Of a DNA stretch of 64,000 nucleotides, positions 12,301 through 24,262 are shown piece by piece. The stretch covers positions 25,156,987-25,220,986 of the forward strand of contig CM026422.1 in assembly GCA_014871385.1 (NCBI GenBank), in the 5' to 3' direction. Within the stretch, counting starts at the first letter, position 1; each line of letters begins with the position of its first letter. A program made the position numbers and the translations under genes. The notes beneath the pieces are model-generated. The model worked only from the letters and a program-made list of their open reading frames with translations. It had not been told where the DNA came from and did no database searches. Origin of the DNA: Ceratodon purpureus (Eukaryota; Streptophyta; Bryopsida; Pseudoditrichales; Ditrichaceae).

Positions 12301-13727
12301 GTAATCAGATTCAATCCAATAATTTTCTACTGCTTTGGTGTTAGATATGGGTGGTAATAGATGTTGGTATTGATTGAAAAACTAGTTGTTTGAAAAGACA
12401 AAATAAAGCAAACAAATTAAAATGATAATTAGTTTTTTCTGATTAAAGTCAATTACACAATGTTTTATACTATTGATGCAATTTATGATAGTATTTAAAA
12501 AGACAAAAATGAATCCAGAAAAAAAAATATGTTTTTAAGTTATTCATTTAAGTTTTACATTGTGAGTAACTAATATTTTATCATACTCTAGGTAGCAGCA
12601 TGTGTTCATCGACATGGTTATACACAAACTTCTTCATATGGTGAATATACCTACTATTGGAAAAGGTATACAATAATATGTTATATGTTTTTTAAAAGAC
12701 TAAATTAAACATTGACACATTTTCTTGATTCTATAAAACAGTGATTTAATTCTCCACGATTTTAAATTAATTTTTGTAACATGAAATATGTCAATCATTT
12801 TAAAATTGTTAGTATGAATATCAACACTAAGATTTAACATTTTATTTTATTTAACTAAGATATAAATTTGTTGCAGCCCACCTTTGGACAATTATTTTTC
12901 TATTTACAAACATTTTTATGAATTGAAGATGTTATTTTCTACCGAAACAAGAGAAAAATACATCTTACGAATAAGTCCATTTGGCTATCTTCATATAGTT
13001 GTAAGTATATACTAAAAAAAACATTCTTTTTTCAATAAATATCTACTATCATAAATCATTATATATCTGATTAAGCAACTTTCATGACTTATCTAAAATT
13101 TTGTTATATATCAGCATATGAATTCTATGTATATTATAAAGCTGCAATTTCTTTTAAGTTAGCACCCTTTAACTATTAATTATTATTGAAGATTTGTATC
13201 TTTGTATTTCATTTGTGACATGGAAGGATAAAATAGATATTCAATTTCAAAATAAAATTTTGCATCAATATGTAATAGCTTTAGCTATTCGGGAAGAAAT
13301 TACTCACGAAGACGAAGTGGCCATTAATGTGATTGGAGGTAAATAAGTAATTTGGTAACTATGCATAATTTGGTTGGAAGGAGATGAGTAAGTTCCAATT
13401 TCATACAACACATCAATTTTGTTATAACATAGTAATTTATGCATTCAGTGTTTTTACACTAGAGTAATCCAGAAAAGTTTAGCGAATGAGTTTCATAAGC
13501 TTCCTTGCACTACTACAGCTTCCCTACAGCTATGCATCAAAATCACCCTTCAAGTATCCAAATGCTGTATCAGAGAGGTATGTCTTCTGCTTGAATTAAT
13601 TCATTGTTCATCATGTGCAGGTTTAGCCCTCAGAGGAAACAAATTGATTATTGACAATGTAAAGCAGCGAGTAGGTCTTAGACCGGAGTACAGATGTGCC
13701 ATGCCCGAGCCAGACGTGGAAGGATAG
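9363..13727 (+). CDS. APCB1: Membrane-anchored atypical aspartic protease (A1 family, APCB1-like), altered second active site
   Basis: Pepsin-fold peptidase of the plant atypical group. Ten exons fit in phase: 9363-9437, 9679-9992, 10850-10958, 11119-11423, 11748-12017, 12147-12300, 12592-12665, 12877-13000, 13227-13338 and 13621-13727 (547 aa). There is no cleavable signal; one hydrophobic segment (LLAPVMGALVVVILW, about residues 46-60) suggests a type II membrane protein, as in APCB1. The first catalytic motif is intact (SLDSGS). The flap Tyr region (INYDKWG) and the YGILGLG and VPNQLAAQGLI landmarks are present. The second motif reads IDIGATYT instead of the usual D-T/S-G-S, so Asp is kept but both hydroxyl residues are lost. 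Several family cysteines after the first motif are also missing. The C-terminal IIDNVKQRVG matches the family end. Exons 6-9 are unusually AT-rich. An active enzyme is uncertain; a pseudoprotease or a decaying gene is possible. Confidence 0.78.
11415..11580 (+). repeat. Tandem duplication of an exon end and splice donor in the aspartic protease gene
   Basis: About 36 bases around the donor of exon 4 (11414-11449) recur at 11543-11578. The second copy reads GGATAA where the first reads GGGTAC, so it has lost the GT donor. Between and after the copies, the unit TGATGCTGAGATGG occurs twice directly, in a shortened form once more, and once inverted at 11584-11597. Confidence 0.75.
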
Positions 13728-14333
13728 ATCTCGGACCAAATCACAAATGTGCTGTGCTACATTGAATAATAAAATTTCACTTGCTTTGAACAGATGATGT
13801 GACTTTCAAATGCAGAGCTTAGCAACCATTCCCGACTTCAAATAGTGACTGGCACTGAGAAGCACATTATCAGATATACCTGCAGTGGCTATTCAGAGCA
13901 TTGATTAGACTTTTTACTGTTAGACTCTTACCTCATCACATCGCACCCCATCTGCAAAGTTGAACTATGAAACAGCTCTCGCAAAATTTCAGACCACGTT
14001 TTGATCTAGGTGAGAAGTTTCACGAAGATAGTGTCGCCCAGACAGCAAATGAAAGGTGTCATGTTTTAAATGTCTAGAAGCATTCGCATGGAAGGCAATG
14101 TCGTTTCCTGTATCTCTCAACTCAGACATGAACCTCTACAAAATTGTTGCTCAAGGGAGTCTATCCATCATGAACAGAATCAAAATAATGAACACTTGGC
14201 ACGCTGCGCTAAGGGCGTGAAGGCATCTAATCACCATTCGTAGGTCTGACTGAAACAACCAGATGCTGATCCTGGAAATTTTTCAGGTCACACTAGTGGC
14301 TCCATGAAAACATACCCGAACGGCCTGAAAACT
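13728..14333. other. Intergenic region between convergent genes
   Basis: Lies between the stop codon of the aspartic protease (+) and that of the IDE-type peptidase (-). No coding exon, RNA gene or repeat was recognised. It presumably holds both 3' untranslated regions. Confidence 0.5.
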
Positions 14334-17300
14334 TCACGCAAAGGCGGGGTGTTTTCCGCCCCTCAAAGACTCATGTAACTCTTGAGAACGCTTGAAAGTA
14401 TAGATATTCTCTATACGATCAGCTGCTGCTCTGGGTAGTGCCTTGCTATCCAGAATTGCACCATCTCCTTGAGTAGCAACCTCAACGGCGGCGGGTTTAG
14501 GATCATCATCTTGCAGTGGCTCGCCCATAGCAGATTTTAGCTCCACAAGGTGTTGGCCTCCGTAGACTTGAATGCTCAACTTCCTGCGGTTAGGGGAATT
14601 CCGAGCAATGTTCTGTGCTACGAAGTCCAATAATTCTTCCTTGCTCACCTTTTTTAGGGCTGCAACCTGAGAAAAAATACAACGATCATGCAGCATGTCA
14701 TACAACGTATTTTAGAACCATAGATTGAACACATTGAGGAGCGACGGAGCATTTCAGTAACATAGCAATGTGTTACGCTGTACCTCAACTTGTGGTCGGT
14801 CAAAGGTCAAAGTTCCATCCTCAATTTCTCCCCAGTAAAACCTACTCTCTTCCCACAGATTCTTGTGCTTTTCAAGCTTGATCTCAACCAACGTGTCCAC
14901 GTTTTTCTGTGTCAAGCACCCAATCAGCTTTTGTCAGATGCTTACACAACGATAGCTAAATAGATGAAAGGAACCCATATCTACTACAATAGTAGAACGA
15001 CAATAACACAACTATTGGGAAAAAATGCATAATGATGAAGGTTCTGATACCTTGAAATCTTCATCTGACATCTTCTGCAAATCTTTCTCGAACTGTTCTA
15101 GAAACACTTCAACCCTCTCTTCAAGACCACGTGGATCCTGCAAGTTGGGCATACTATCGTCAAGGAATGTTTTACATTGGACAAATTCATCAGAGACATG
15201 TCAAGGATAGGTACGTATACCTTGAAAAGATTCTTTAAGACAAGCCAGTTGAACAGAGATAACTTCAGTAACCCTACCTTTGCTGTTGATTGGATGATAA
15301 AATGTGTCCCACGAACACCATAATCATTCCTACGACACAAGCAACAGACATCATCAACAAAAGCATACACAAAGAACATTTGAAACGACGTTTACATATT
15401 GCATGCTTCATTCAATAAAATGCAGGGTATTGTAACTTATAAGTTGGATCTAACCTAGAATCAGTAACTTACTTAGACATAAGAAATAAATCAGAAACTT
15501 ACTTAGACATAAGAAATACAACATAACCTAGTTGCTCCACTGTTCGAAGTTGATGGAACACTTCACGTTTTGCAGCCAGCACAAAGAGTTCAAGAAGTAC
15601 ATTCATATGTGTGTTATCTTGGCCAACCTGCGACTCCAACACCAGCCAAATGTAAGGTGGGCTTCAAAGTCAGCTACTTGCACTTAAACTTGCCATATCT
15701 CAAATTCAAAATTGATGTCAATGCATAAACTCAGAAGAGTAATTTTTTTTCATTAATTGGAGTAGATCAGGCGGAATATTTAGTACCTGAAAGTAAGTCT
15801 GCAGAGCAGAGTTGTCATCCTGAGGATTTGTCCCAGCAATAGGATAGTACCAATCCGCGCCAGGTCTTAGCTTCAAAATTCTCTGCTCTGAGTGCTGAGA
15901 TTGGAAAGGAGGCTTTGCCTTCACTAAAGGTCCATCTGAAAGAGTGTTCTCAATCTGCTCCACTAAGCCTTCAGCTTCACTGGATGTCAGATTCCCTGAA
16001 AACACTCCCTGAAAGCTTTAGTTTCGATTGTCCTGATGTAACAGCGAACACTTTAAACAATTACCTGAATATTAAGTAGCGACACCCATACCTGCTATAA
16101 AGCACTCAAAGAACACTCGCGACAGAATCCGAGGGAAAAACGCAGTCAAATCTCGGGCCTCCAAGGATGGCAATACTTCAATAAACTCGTTTATGTGCCA
16201 GCGCTTGTGCTCCAGCAGCATGGAACAATTATACATGACCTGCTGGTACGGTTGCTGAAACCGGAAATTCAAATAATCCTTCATCACTTTCTCCTGTATT
16301 TACAAATTTATCAACAAACACCAAATTAATAAGGAAAGAATACTTTAACTTCTCATTATATGGTTTGTTTAAGAAGAAGCTATCTGAAACACAGGTACTT
16401 AATCTCTCATATTACAGAACAAACTGAGACCACATTCGCTATCAAGAGTAAGAAGTGATCATATAGGTAAGATCTGAACCTTGATGACTGAAAACCGCTC
16501 CTCTTCCACTTCAAAGTTAACAACCTTGTCAATTATCTTCTCTACCAGAGTGATAAGCTTGTGGTGATAACCTGATACAGATACCTGTGTTCCATACATC
16601 AACGCCTCCCATGTTAGAACAGCAACCCCACAGTGTTTACTTAAACGAAGAAGACATTAATACGAAATTGACATGTATACAAAACAACCAGCATGAGCAG
16701 CATACCTGGAAACCAGTTCCAGTTGTTACAATGCTGTAATTCAATCCAGCAACCTGTGCATAATACGCTGCACAAGTACATCGTAAGAATATAGGACAGG
16801 AATGATACATGAGGTTCTCAAAATATACCAAAATTCTTAGGCAGGCCACCTAACAGAACCACCTTTAATCGAGTGTTTCAACGTATATTTACAGGATGTC
16901 GCTAAAAGGATTATACATAATTAAACAGCGGTCATGAACATAATGTACTATCTAGTACAAAAGCAAAATACAGATGTGTTCTCACCATATTCATTCAAGT
17001 AATCCACTAATAATTTTGTGAAGATGCGGGTCAACACACTTGCTTCTGGTGAAAAATGAGACTCTGGGCAATTGAACTGCATTTGAATGCAAGCCTTCGG
17101 TGTGTGAAACTTGGTGTCTGGCTTAAACCATAACCTCGACATGTGCGTTTTCCTCAAAATGAAGGGATGATCCCCCTGAACATCGATAAAAGCTCATGAG
17201 TTAGGTAGGGCATGAACAAAAAAGCATCTAAATAACTGCACACTTCGTCCCAAACTTATTAAGCTAATAAATGGCTAGAAGTAGATACCTTTGGTTCAGG

Positions 17301-20300
17301 ATCTCTTAAGGTAAAATCGGTTGGAATGAAAACATTTGGCATAGGCAAATGCAGCTTTTCATTGGTTGGGGCTTGTGACCACTCCTGCAACATTGGATCA
17401 ACTTCAAGTGCATGTAGCAGACAGTTTAAAGGACCTTGGCGTACAGGAATTAGAACGTGCTCCTAAAATTAAAGTCACAATGAAACCGTGAACCACCTTT
17501 AAATTTCTCCAGACTTAATTTGAACAAATCAGACGACCAGCCAACCTTGAATCGAAACCAAACGAAATTGCTGAAATTTCTCATAGAGCATAGTCTAAGG
17601 ATGTACCTGCACCAGGTTATCTTCAATTCTCTCTATGATATAATCCGTTCCATACCAGGGTTCTCTTTCAGAGGTTTTACCTTCAAATTGTTTAGAGTAC
17701 CAGAAGATTCTGAAAGGAGAACATCGAATACTATCAGCAGCACATTCATAAAGGAAAAAATCGGTTTGAGTCCCAACACAACCCCCAGACGGTGTACCCA
17801 GTAACCTAGTGCGGCCCGCACTCTTTACAAAATAAAAGGACTCATAGTTTAAAGGGAAGGTAACGGAAAACGAGCACCTCACTCGCTCAGGTGTCAGTTG
17901 CCCAATTAAGCCAGCAACAGCCTCTGCATCAAAACGCCGAGGAAGCGAAGACCCTGCCAGCCAATCTCTGGGAGGATAGAGCTACAAAGACAGGTAGAAG
18001 TTTAGGATGTAGATCTACAAGAATGAATCGATACAAATCACTCCCATCAAATCAAACTGTATGCCTTCTACTTGGTAGTATGAGATCAGCAGGAATGCTC
18101 AACTAAAAACAACTTATACTTCGTAGCACACCCATTATTCAAAGATTGAAAGATGAAAACGAAAAAACCTTGAAGACATGTCAAAAATACTTCAGACTGT
18201 GTCGGAGAATTTAAATTCGTACCAACATATTCCCTGCAAGATCTGTGACGTAATTGATGGGAGGTCGCTTGTCTTGAAAGTGGAACTTCATCTCGCAAAC
18301 AGCTCGAACCTACCACATGATAGATTTAAACAATAAGTAAACGTTGCTTTACAGACTACCTACTGATCAAGACTCACGAACTTAGAAATTTCTCTCACTA
18401 CCAAAATCAGAGAATCCTTGACGTAATGCGTACCTCTTCGAACATCCACTCAGCAACACCCTGCTGTTGTAGCACTCGAATGTATTGAAACGTGAGACTC
18501 ACTACCTCCTCCATATGCTCTAAAAACACAGTATAACGTTAAATCTAAAGATCCCACGAGTTTTCTAAAAATCATGTCAAAATCTCATATGACATAGAAT
18601 ATGCACATATGGATTCCCTGAGATATAGATAAAAGCCAACAACACAGAGAGTACAAAAATAGCACACACAAACATCCATGGACCACTTTCTTTGAAGCTT
18701 TCACGGAAGGAAATACTGGTAATTTAACATCCCATAGATGTACTGCACATTAGCATCTATTACATAGGAAAGATAGGTAATTGGAATCTGGCATAGGGAA
18801 CATAGATACTTATGAATGTGCTCCCGATAGAGATCAATCACTAAAGTCTAACAATAACTGCAACGTTCCAATATGACGACTGCGTACCTTGTCCAATGTC
18901 TGTTAGTTCAACTGCAATCATGAAGAAACCGTATTCCAAACTGCTGTCTATCTCTCCAGCACTCAAGCTGTTTGCCCATCCTGTCGCGCATGTAAATCAT
19001 CAGCTTCTTTGCGTAGTATCATATCATGATCTCTTTCTCATTAACTCAAATGGGGTAAACTTGTAAAATACCCATCGATAGAATTATGTACTAAGTATGC
19101 GCTTATGTGGAAAGTAAGGGGGAAAAACTCTGTAGTCATTAACATTCTCACCCAATTTCTTAAGGAGCGCAAATAGAGATCCATCAGCTTCATGCCCAAT
19201 CAAATGACCAAGATAGCGTGATGGTGCGGCGATATAGTTTTGAATTTCTGGTGTAATAGGGAACATCATTTCCAAATTATGCCCCTCTCTAACAGGAACA
19301 GCCTTGACTGTTATCTGCAGATTTCGCATCAAAACGAATGCCCTAAGAAACAGCATAAGATAGACCCGATCGGTAGCATGTAATAAATAGTAGACAGCAA
19401 TAGCAAATACAACCAATCATTAATTTCCTCAAACACAACACGCACTGCAGGCTATAAATAGATATATTTCAACAGACACGCTCAGGCAAATTGCTAGAAA
19501 TGGACAGGATGTTCCACTCTGACGACCAAATTTTACCTGCAAATGCTCAGGAAGACACGGCTCTCCAGAAAACTTCTCAGCTTTCCTGCCCGTGTTTTTG
19601 ATAGAACTGAACTTCTTGTGGACCAAGTCCGTAAGTTCATCTACTGACTCTGTTTCAACCAGACGAGGTTACCCAAAGCAAGGAAGATAATGTCAGCGAG
19701 TACTCATCAGGAAAGTCTAAAACATTCGATTGTACAGGAGAAACACAAGAGACTACCTAAAAGCATCGCAAAAAGCGACGGTTGTAGGGACTTGAAGCAA
19801 TGGGAATCATTGATTAAATAACCCCGGGCTTACCTCTGCCATAAACAACAAGCCGCATGAGGTTGGAGGAATAGTTGGCCGTATAAAATTTGACCAACTC
19901 ATCACGTGTATCCACTCCTCGTTTTTTGGGTCCAATGTCGAGCGTATCCAGATTTCCTGCACAAGATGACCTATGTAAGGATTCCTTCTGCATGTTCAAT
20001 GCTGAGCGAACAACTTCAAAGGGATGTAAAAGGTGATCAACTATGGATGGTCAAAGATTTTCTTACCAGTTCCAAATTTGTGAAATGGGTGATCTTTGGA
20101 GCTCACCATTTTTGTTAACTGTGCACAAACACATAGAGCAGATACTTCAGTTCTAAAAACGAAGCACTGATTAATCACTGCATCAGTGCCAAGAACAAGC
20201 TAGTGAGTACAGAACATGACTGATAAGGAACAGAATACATACTTGATTCATTCGCCACATGTCCATGGTCAAATTCTTGCTGTTCTCTGATAGACACAAA

Positions 20301-23297
20301 GCCCACCACGTCCTGCCATCAGATACCGTAATTACCACCACTAACTTTCTAGGCTCCATAGTGGAACTAGTTAAATCATACAAGCGGAAAATCTCATTTA
20401 CGTAACAAGGCATCCCATGGAAGATATCCTAAGTTCATGCGTTGAAACTCTTATACAGAGGTTGCTATTCGAACATGTCTTCTTCTGCTGTATTATGTTT
20501 CTTCGAAACCAACTTGGTACGTATAGTAAATAAAGGGAAAACAAATTAATGAAATAAATAAATCAAAACAAACTAAACGTCATTCTAGGTTTACATAGAA
20601 GATGCTATACCTGAATCAACAGCATTGATTTCTCTGGATGTTGCATCCGCAGAAAGCAATGGACATATAAAAAACTGAGCGAATCTGCACCCACGATATC
20701 ACCACGTGTCACGGTAACTCCGCAATAGATCATGTATCACCAATGCATATCCAAAAAATAAATAAAAAATCTGGCACTACTTCAATATATCCTTGTAAAA
20801 AACAGAATATGTTAAATCCACTCCTGAAAACTGAGGAAATCAACTTCTGTTCCCTAATTCCTCCCGAAAATGCTTTCGTAAAGGTAGAAAAGTGATAAAA
20901 TTCCTTTCGCCATTACAGCATTTACCTGTCCAAGGCTTCCTCCAGATAATCTGCGCTAACATCAAAGTGAAAATTGGTATGCTCAGCTGCAGTAAAAGCA
21001 TTCGAATGGCCTCCATGCTGCAATCGAGGGCAACTCCTGTTAGAATTATCCTCTGGTACGCGACTTTGAGAGACCTAGTGTAGAACGTACTAATGCGAGA
21101 AACGAAAAGCACCGAGTCCGCATATGTACCTCAGTGAGATACTTTGAATAGCTGTCTTCCTCTGGGTATTTCTCACTCGAGAAGAACAGCATGTGCTCTG
21201 CATTTCATACTCCAACCCAAAACCAAGATCAAAGTCTGATGGAAGATAAATGCTCATCACACAAAAGGACGAATAGGATTGGTTCAAGCTACTCGTGTAC
21301 CGAAACATAAATAACTGGAAGGATCAAAGATCCTCAAAGAAATACGAACTCAAAACTCACTGGTCTAGACGTAAGTTCAAACCTTTATATCTTCATTAAC
21401 CGGAGAGCCCTCATAACTCACGTACTGCCCTAAACACTAAAATCGGCATTAAAAAAGAAAATATAGAATAATCATCATAAGAACAAGAAAGTATACGCAC
21501 CCAAAAAATGAGCCAAGCCCTCAAGACCCTCCGGATCGCTAAATGATCCCACGTTCACAACCATCGATGCTGCTGCCTGCAAAATAATAGCCCATTATTT
21601 TTGTTTAAATGAGAGAACAGTATGTCGAAAAACACAATCGCCCGAGAATCTTGTTGACAGGATATCTTGAAACGTAGGGTGGAACCAACAAGTATCCCAC
21701 AGTATACTATCAGTCACTTTCCTAGCAGTCCCAGGTGAGGAAGTCTCAGAATATCAGGAAAGTCCATATAGTCAACATGTTATCAACAACAGGGAACCGT
21801 AAGCACTGTTTCAAGGAACGCCAACGAGCCATCGAGCAATAGCAGATACTTCCAAAGAATACCTGCTATTCTGAACGACGTTTCCAAAATCAAGTTTCTC
21901 TCATTCTCCAGTGCAGACCCTATTTGGTATAGTTGGAGCTCAGTGAGCCGTACTCTAGCTCACGTTGTAAAATTCACAAATACCTTTTTCAACCTCCTAA
22001 TACATCCAGGTCCACAAATATATTTCAGGTATTCCTACGAATCTAAGAAGTTCTAAGGGAGTACACACGAGCACAACCTAGGCCGGAATTCCAGATTTTA
22101 CAATTAATTTTTGAACTGTATTCAAATCCAGATCACACCCTTCAATATACAAAACCCTGAAGTATATCAGGTCCACACTTGAACTGACGCATTCCTTGTG
22201 AAAGCGATAAGCGCTTGCAACGTGTGTCCAAGCTAATGCCTCCAAAAGACGGCGATCATAAAGACTGAGTCTACAGTTCAAGAACATTCTGATAATGAAG
22301 TCCCATTCGAAAACTCCCGGCCCAGTCGATTTGACTATGGATCCGTGGACAAAGCAAAGAGCTAACAAATGTAGCACTGAAAGTTTAAGAACACCCGAGA
22401 CTTATCACCCTCCACTAAGAAGTGCGAGCTGATTGATTCACGATCTAAAAGAATGACGATCACAGCTTACGTGTTCTCTAGCACAACGGATGATGCTCCC
22501 GGGAACGACCAAAATGCAGAAATAACACACAACATTGGAGACACTTTCTGATACTCCTAAGCCTAAGCCTACGCCCGTCTGCACCTGACCTAAACTGAAA
22601 ACTATTAAAACTGCAGGTCATTCCGTAGGGTTTCACCACCGGATTGATCAAAGGAACAATTCAGATTCTCCAACATAGAGTAAAATCTACGCTCAGAAAC
22701 TACAAAACCGTCGCCTCCGATCCAAAGAACGTACAACATTCCCACTCAAAGCTCAAGAAGCAACTGCCTACTTCAGATTAATCCGAAAGATCACCTCTCC
22801 TAACTACGATTGGAAAAACTAATACCAAGACGCGATACCTGTCTCTTTCTCTCTCTGTCTAACGATAATTAAAGTGAAAACCATCAAAAACGACAATCTG
22901 CAGCACTCAGCGCCGAAGCACTCGACACCAATCGCGAAACACGATTACGCAATCGTACGATCACATCAAAGAAGTGCTCTTCTTCAAGTCTCTCCACAGT
23001 CCAATCGCACACACGACATCGCTCCGCTCCACAATACATGTCCTCCCGAAAACTGCAGACGCATGCGCATAACAAAACTCTCACAAAAATCACACGCAAC
23101 GAATCCGAAAGCAAAAAATTCCTCACGAGGCGCTAATTCTGTTCCTGGAAGCGCACCTTGTCAGTGTCCGGGTCGCTGATGATGAGCGCCTGCAGCGCAT
23201 TTCCCAGGCCGACGCATCGGTACTCGCGCGTATCGGTGCGCGGCTTCAACACATCCGTGTCGTCCACGACGACCTCGGCAGAGCCTCCGCGCCCCAT
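14334..23297 (-). CDS. IDE: Insulin-degrading-enzyme-type zinc metallopeptidase (M16A), complete, 26 exons
   Basis: Clamshell zinc peptidase that degrades short peptides, in plants cytosolic or peroxisomal. Exons on the minus strand: 23297-23157, 21576-21501, 21197-21130, 21017-20926, 20684-20611, 20286-20243, 20118-20067, 19956-19834, 19649-19537, 19314-19152, 18980-18888, 18519-18434, 18309-18223, 17981-17878, 17709-17607, 17384-17289, 17175-16986, 16767-16706, 16584-16480, 16293-16092, 15995-15787, 15627-15503, 15329-15278, 15137-15051, 14906-14784 and 14666-14334. Phases agree throughout (1000 aa; human IDE 1019). The inverted zinc motif HxxEH is HFLEH, split by intron 2. The downstream zinc-ligand Glu is in REINAVDSE. 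The first ATG follows an in-frame stop, and the N terminus ([20 protein letters not shown]) starts directly in the family core without a transit peptide. The C terminus HPAFA is not a PTS1 signal. Intron 1 is about 1.6 kb. Confidence 0.95.
15459..15518 (-). repeat. 30-bp tandem duplication covering the donor site of IDE exon 22
   Basis: Two adjacent 30-base copies (15459-15488 and 15489-15518) differ at one base. Each contains, on the minus strand, the last bases of exon 22 and the donor (TCTAA|GTAAGT). Only the exon-proximal copy (15489-15518) gives a splice that keeps the frame. Reading through to the distal copy meets a TAA stop at once. Confidence 0.9.
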
Positions 23298-23708
23298 GCC
23301 CTCCGCTACGCCGCGAGCACGGAGCGTCGCCGCAACCAGAGTGCTCTCCCCGCACGCTCAGAATCGCCGCCACCGGCGACTCCTGCCTGCGCTCGACGTG
23401 GTGCTCGTCGCCACGCAATCGCCGTGGTGCGCAAGCTTGGCTCCGAACAATTGAGCGGACCTCGAGCTCCGCAAATGCAACCAACAACTCAACACCACCA
23501 CAACACAACAAACTCCAACACATCAATTCAGGCACCAAACCAAAGAAAAAAAACCAAACCAACGCTTCTCATGCTTTCCAACGCATTCCCACCTCTACCG
23601 CATTCCCGCCCGCCCGCCGCCGCTGCCGCTGCCGCTCCCTCCCGCGCGGCCGCGGCTGCGCCTACGCTCTCTTCAAGCCCCAACCTCCACCAATATCTAA
23701 TACCTCTG
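23298..23708 (-). promoter_or_regulatory. GC-rich leader and promoter region of the IDE-type gene
   Basis: The first ATG of the IDE-type gene is at 23297. Upstream the sequence becomes GC- and CpG-rich, with alternating GCC/GCT units near 23608-23655. This contrasts with the AT-rich surroundings and suits a housekeeping promoter and leader. No TATA box was identified. Confidence 0.4.
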
Positions 23709-24262
23709 TAGATTCCAGTCACGCTAATGTTCACCACCGTAGAAGAACGCCTTGTGTAGATCCAGCGACGCGTTCCAGTGCTCATCCACCAAGTTGCTTC
23801 GGTGAAGTCCGGAGCGAAGAAGCCTCGATCATCAAGGCACACATTCCAAACACCGTCACCAGACCTGAAACCATCACCATCTACTAAATCGACACATTAG
23901 AGGCCCTACAGTCTATAAATTTCATAGATATTGCCGGTATTGTGTGCATTAGCGGTCTTCAATATGCATCTTTTGACAGGGCCGCGGCCGCGGCCTGTCC
24001 GGTTTGCATATCCAAACCGTCTCTGCACACAAATTCGACAATATCTATGAAATTTATAGATTGTAGGGCCTCTAATGTGTCGATTTAGTAGATTATGATG
24101 GCTTCAGGTCTGGTGACGGTGTTTGGAATGTGTGCCTTGATGATCGAGGCTCCTTCGCTTCGGACTTCACCGAAGCAACTTGGTGGATGAGCACTGGAAC
24201 GCGTCGCTGGATCTACACGAGGCGTTCTTCTACGCTGGTGGACATTTGCGTAACTGGAATCT
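23709..24262. repeat. Large imperfect palindrome (about 554 bp) upstream of the IDE-type gene
   Basis: The left arm (23709 to about 23948) and right arm (about 24024 to 24262) are reverse complements over about 240 bases, with scattered mismatches, by eye above 90% identity. The space between is itself largely palindromic: ATATGC near 23963 faces GCATAT near 24005, and the centre is GGCCGCGGCCGCGGCC near 23980-23995. Weak similarity continues outward for some 30 bases on each side. No target-site duplication is obvious. RNA from either strand would fold into a long hairpin. Confidence 0.9.

Noticed and set aside
23161..23562. Minus-strand open frame of 133 codons over the IDE first exon
   Set aside because: It is in the wrong frame: the neighbouring frame encodes the IDE N terminus with [14 protein letters not shown] and splices correctly into exon 2.
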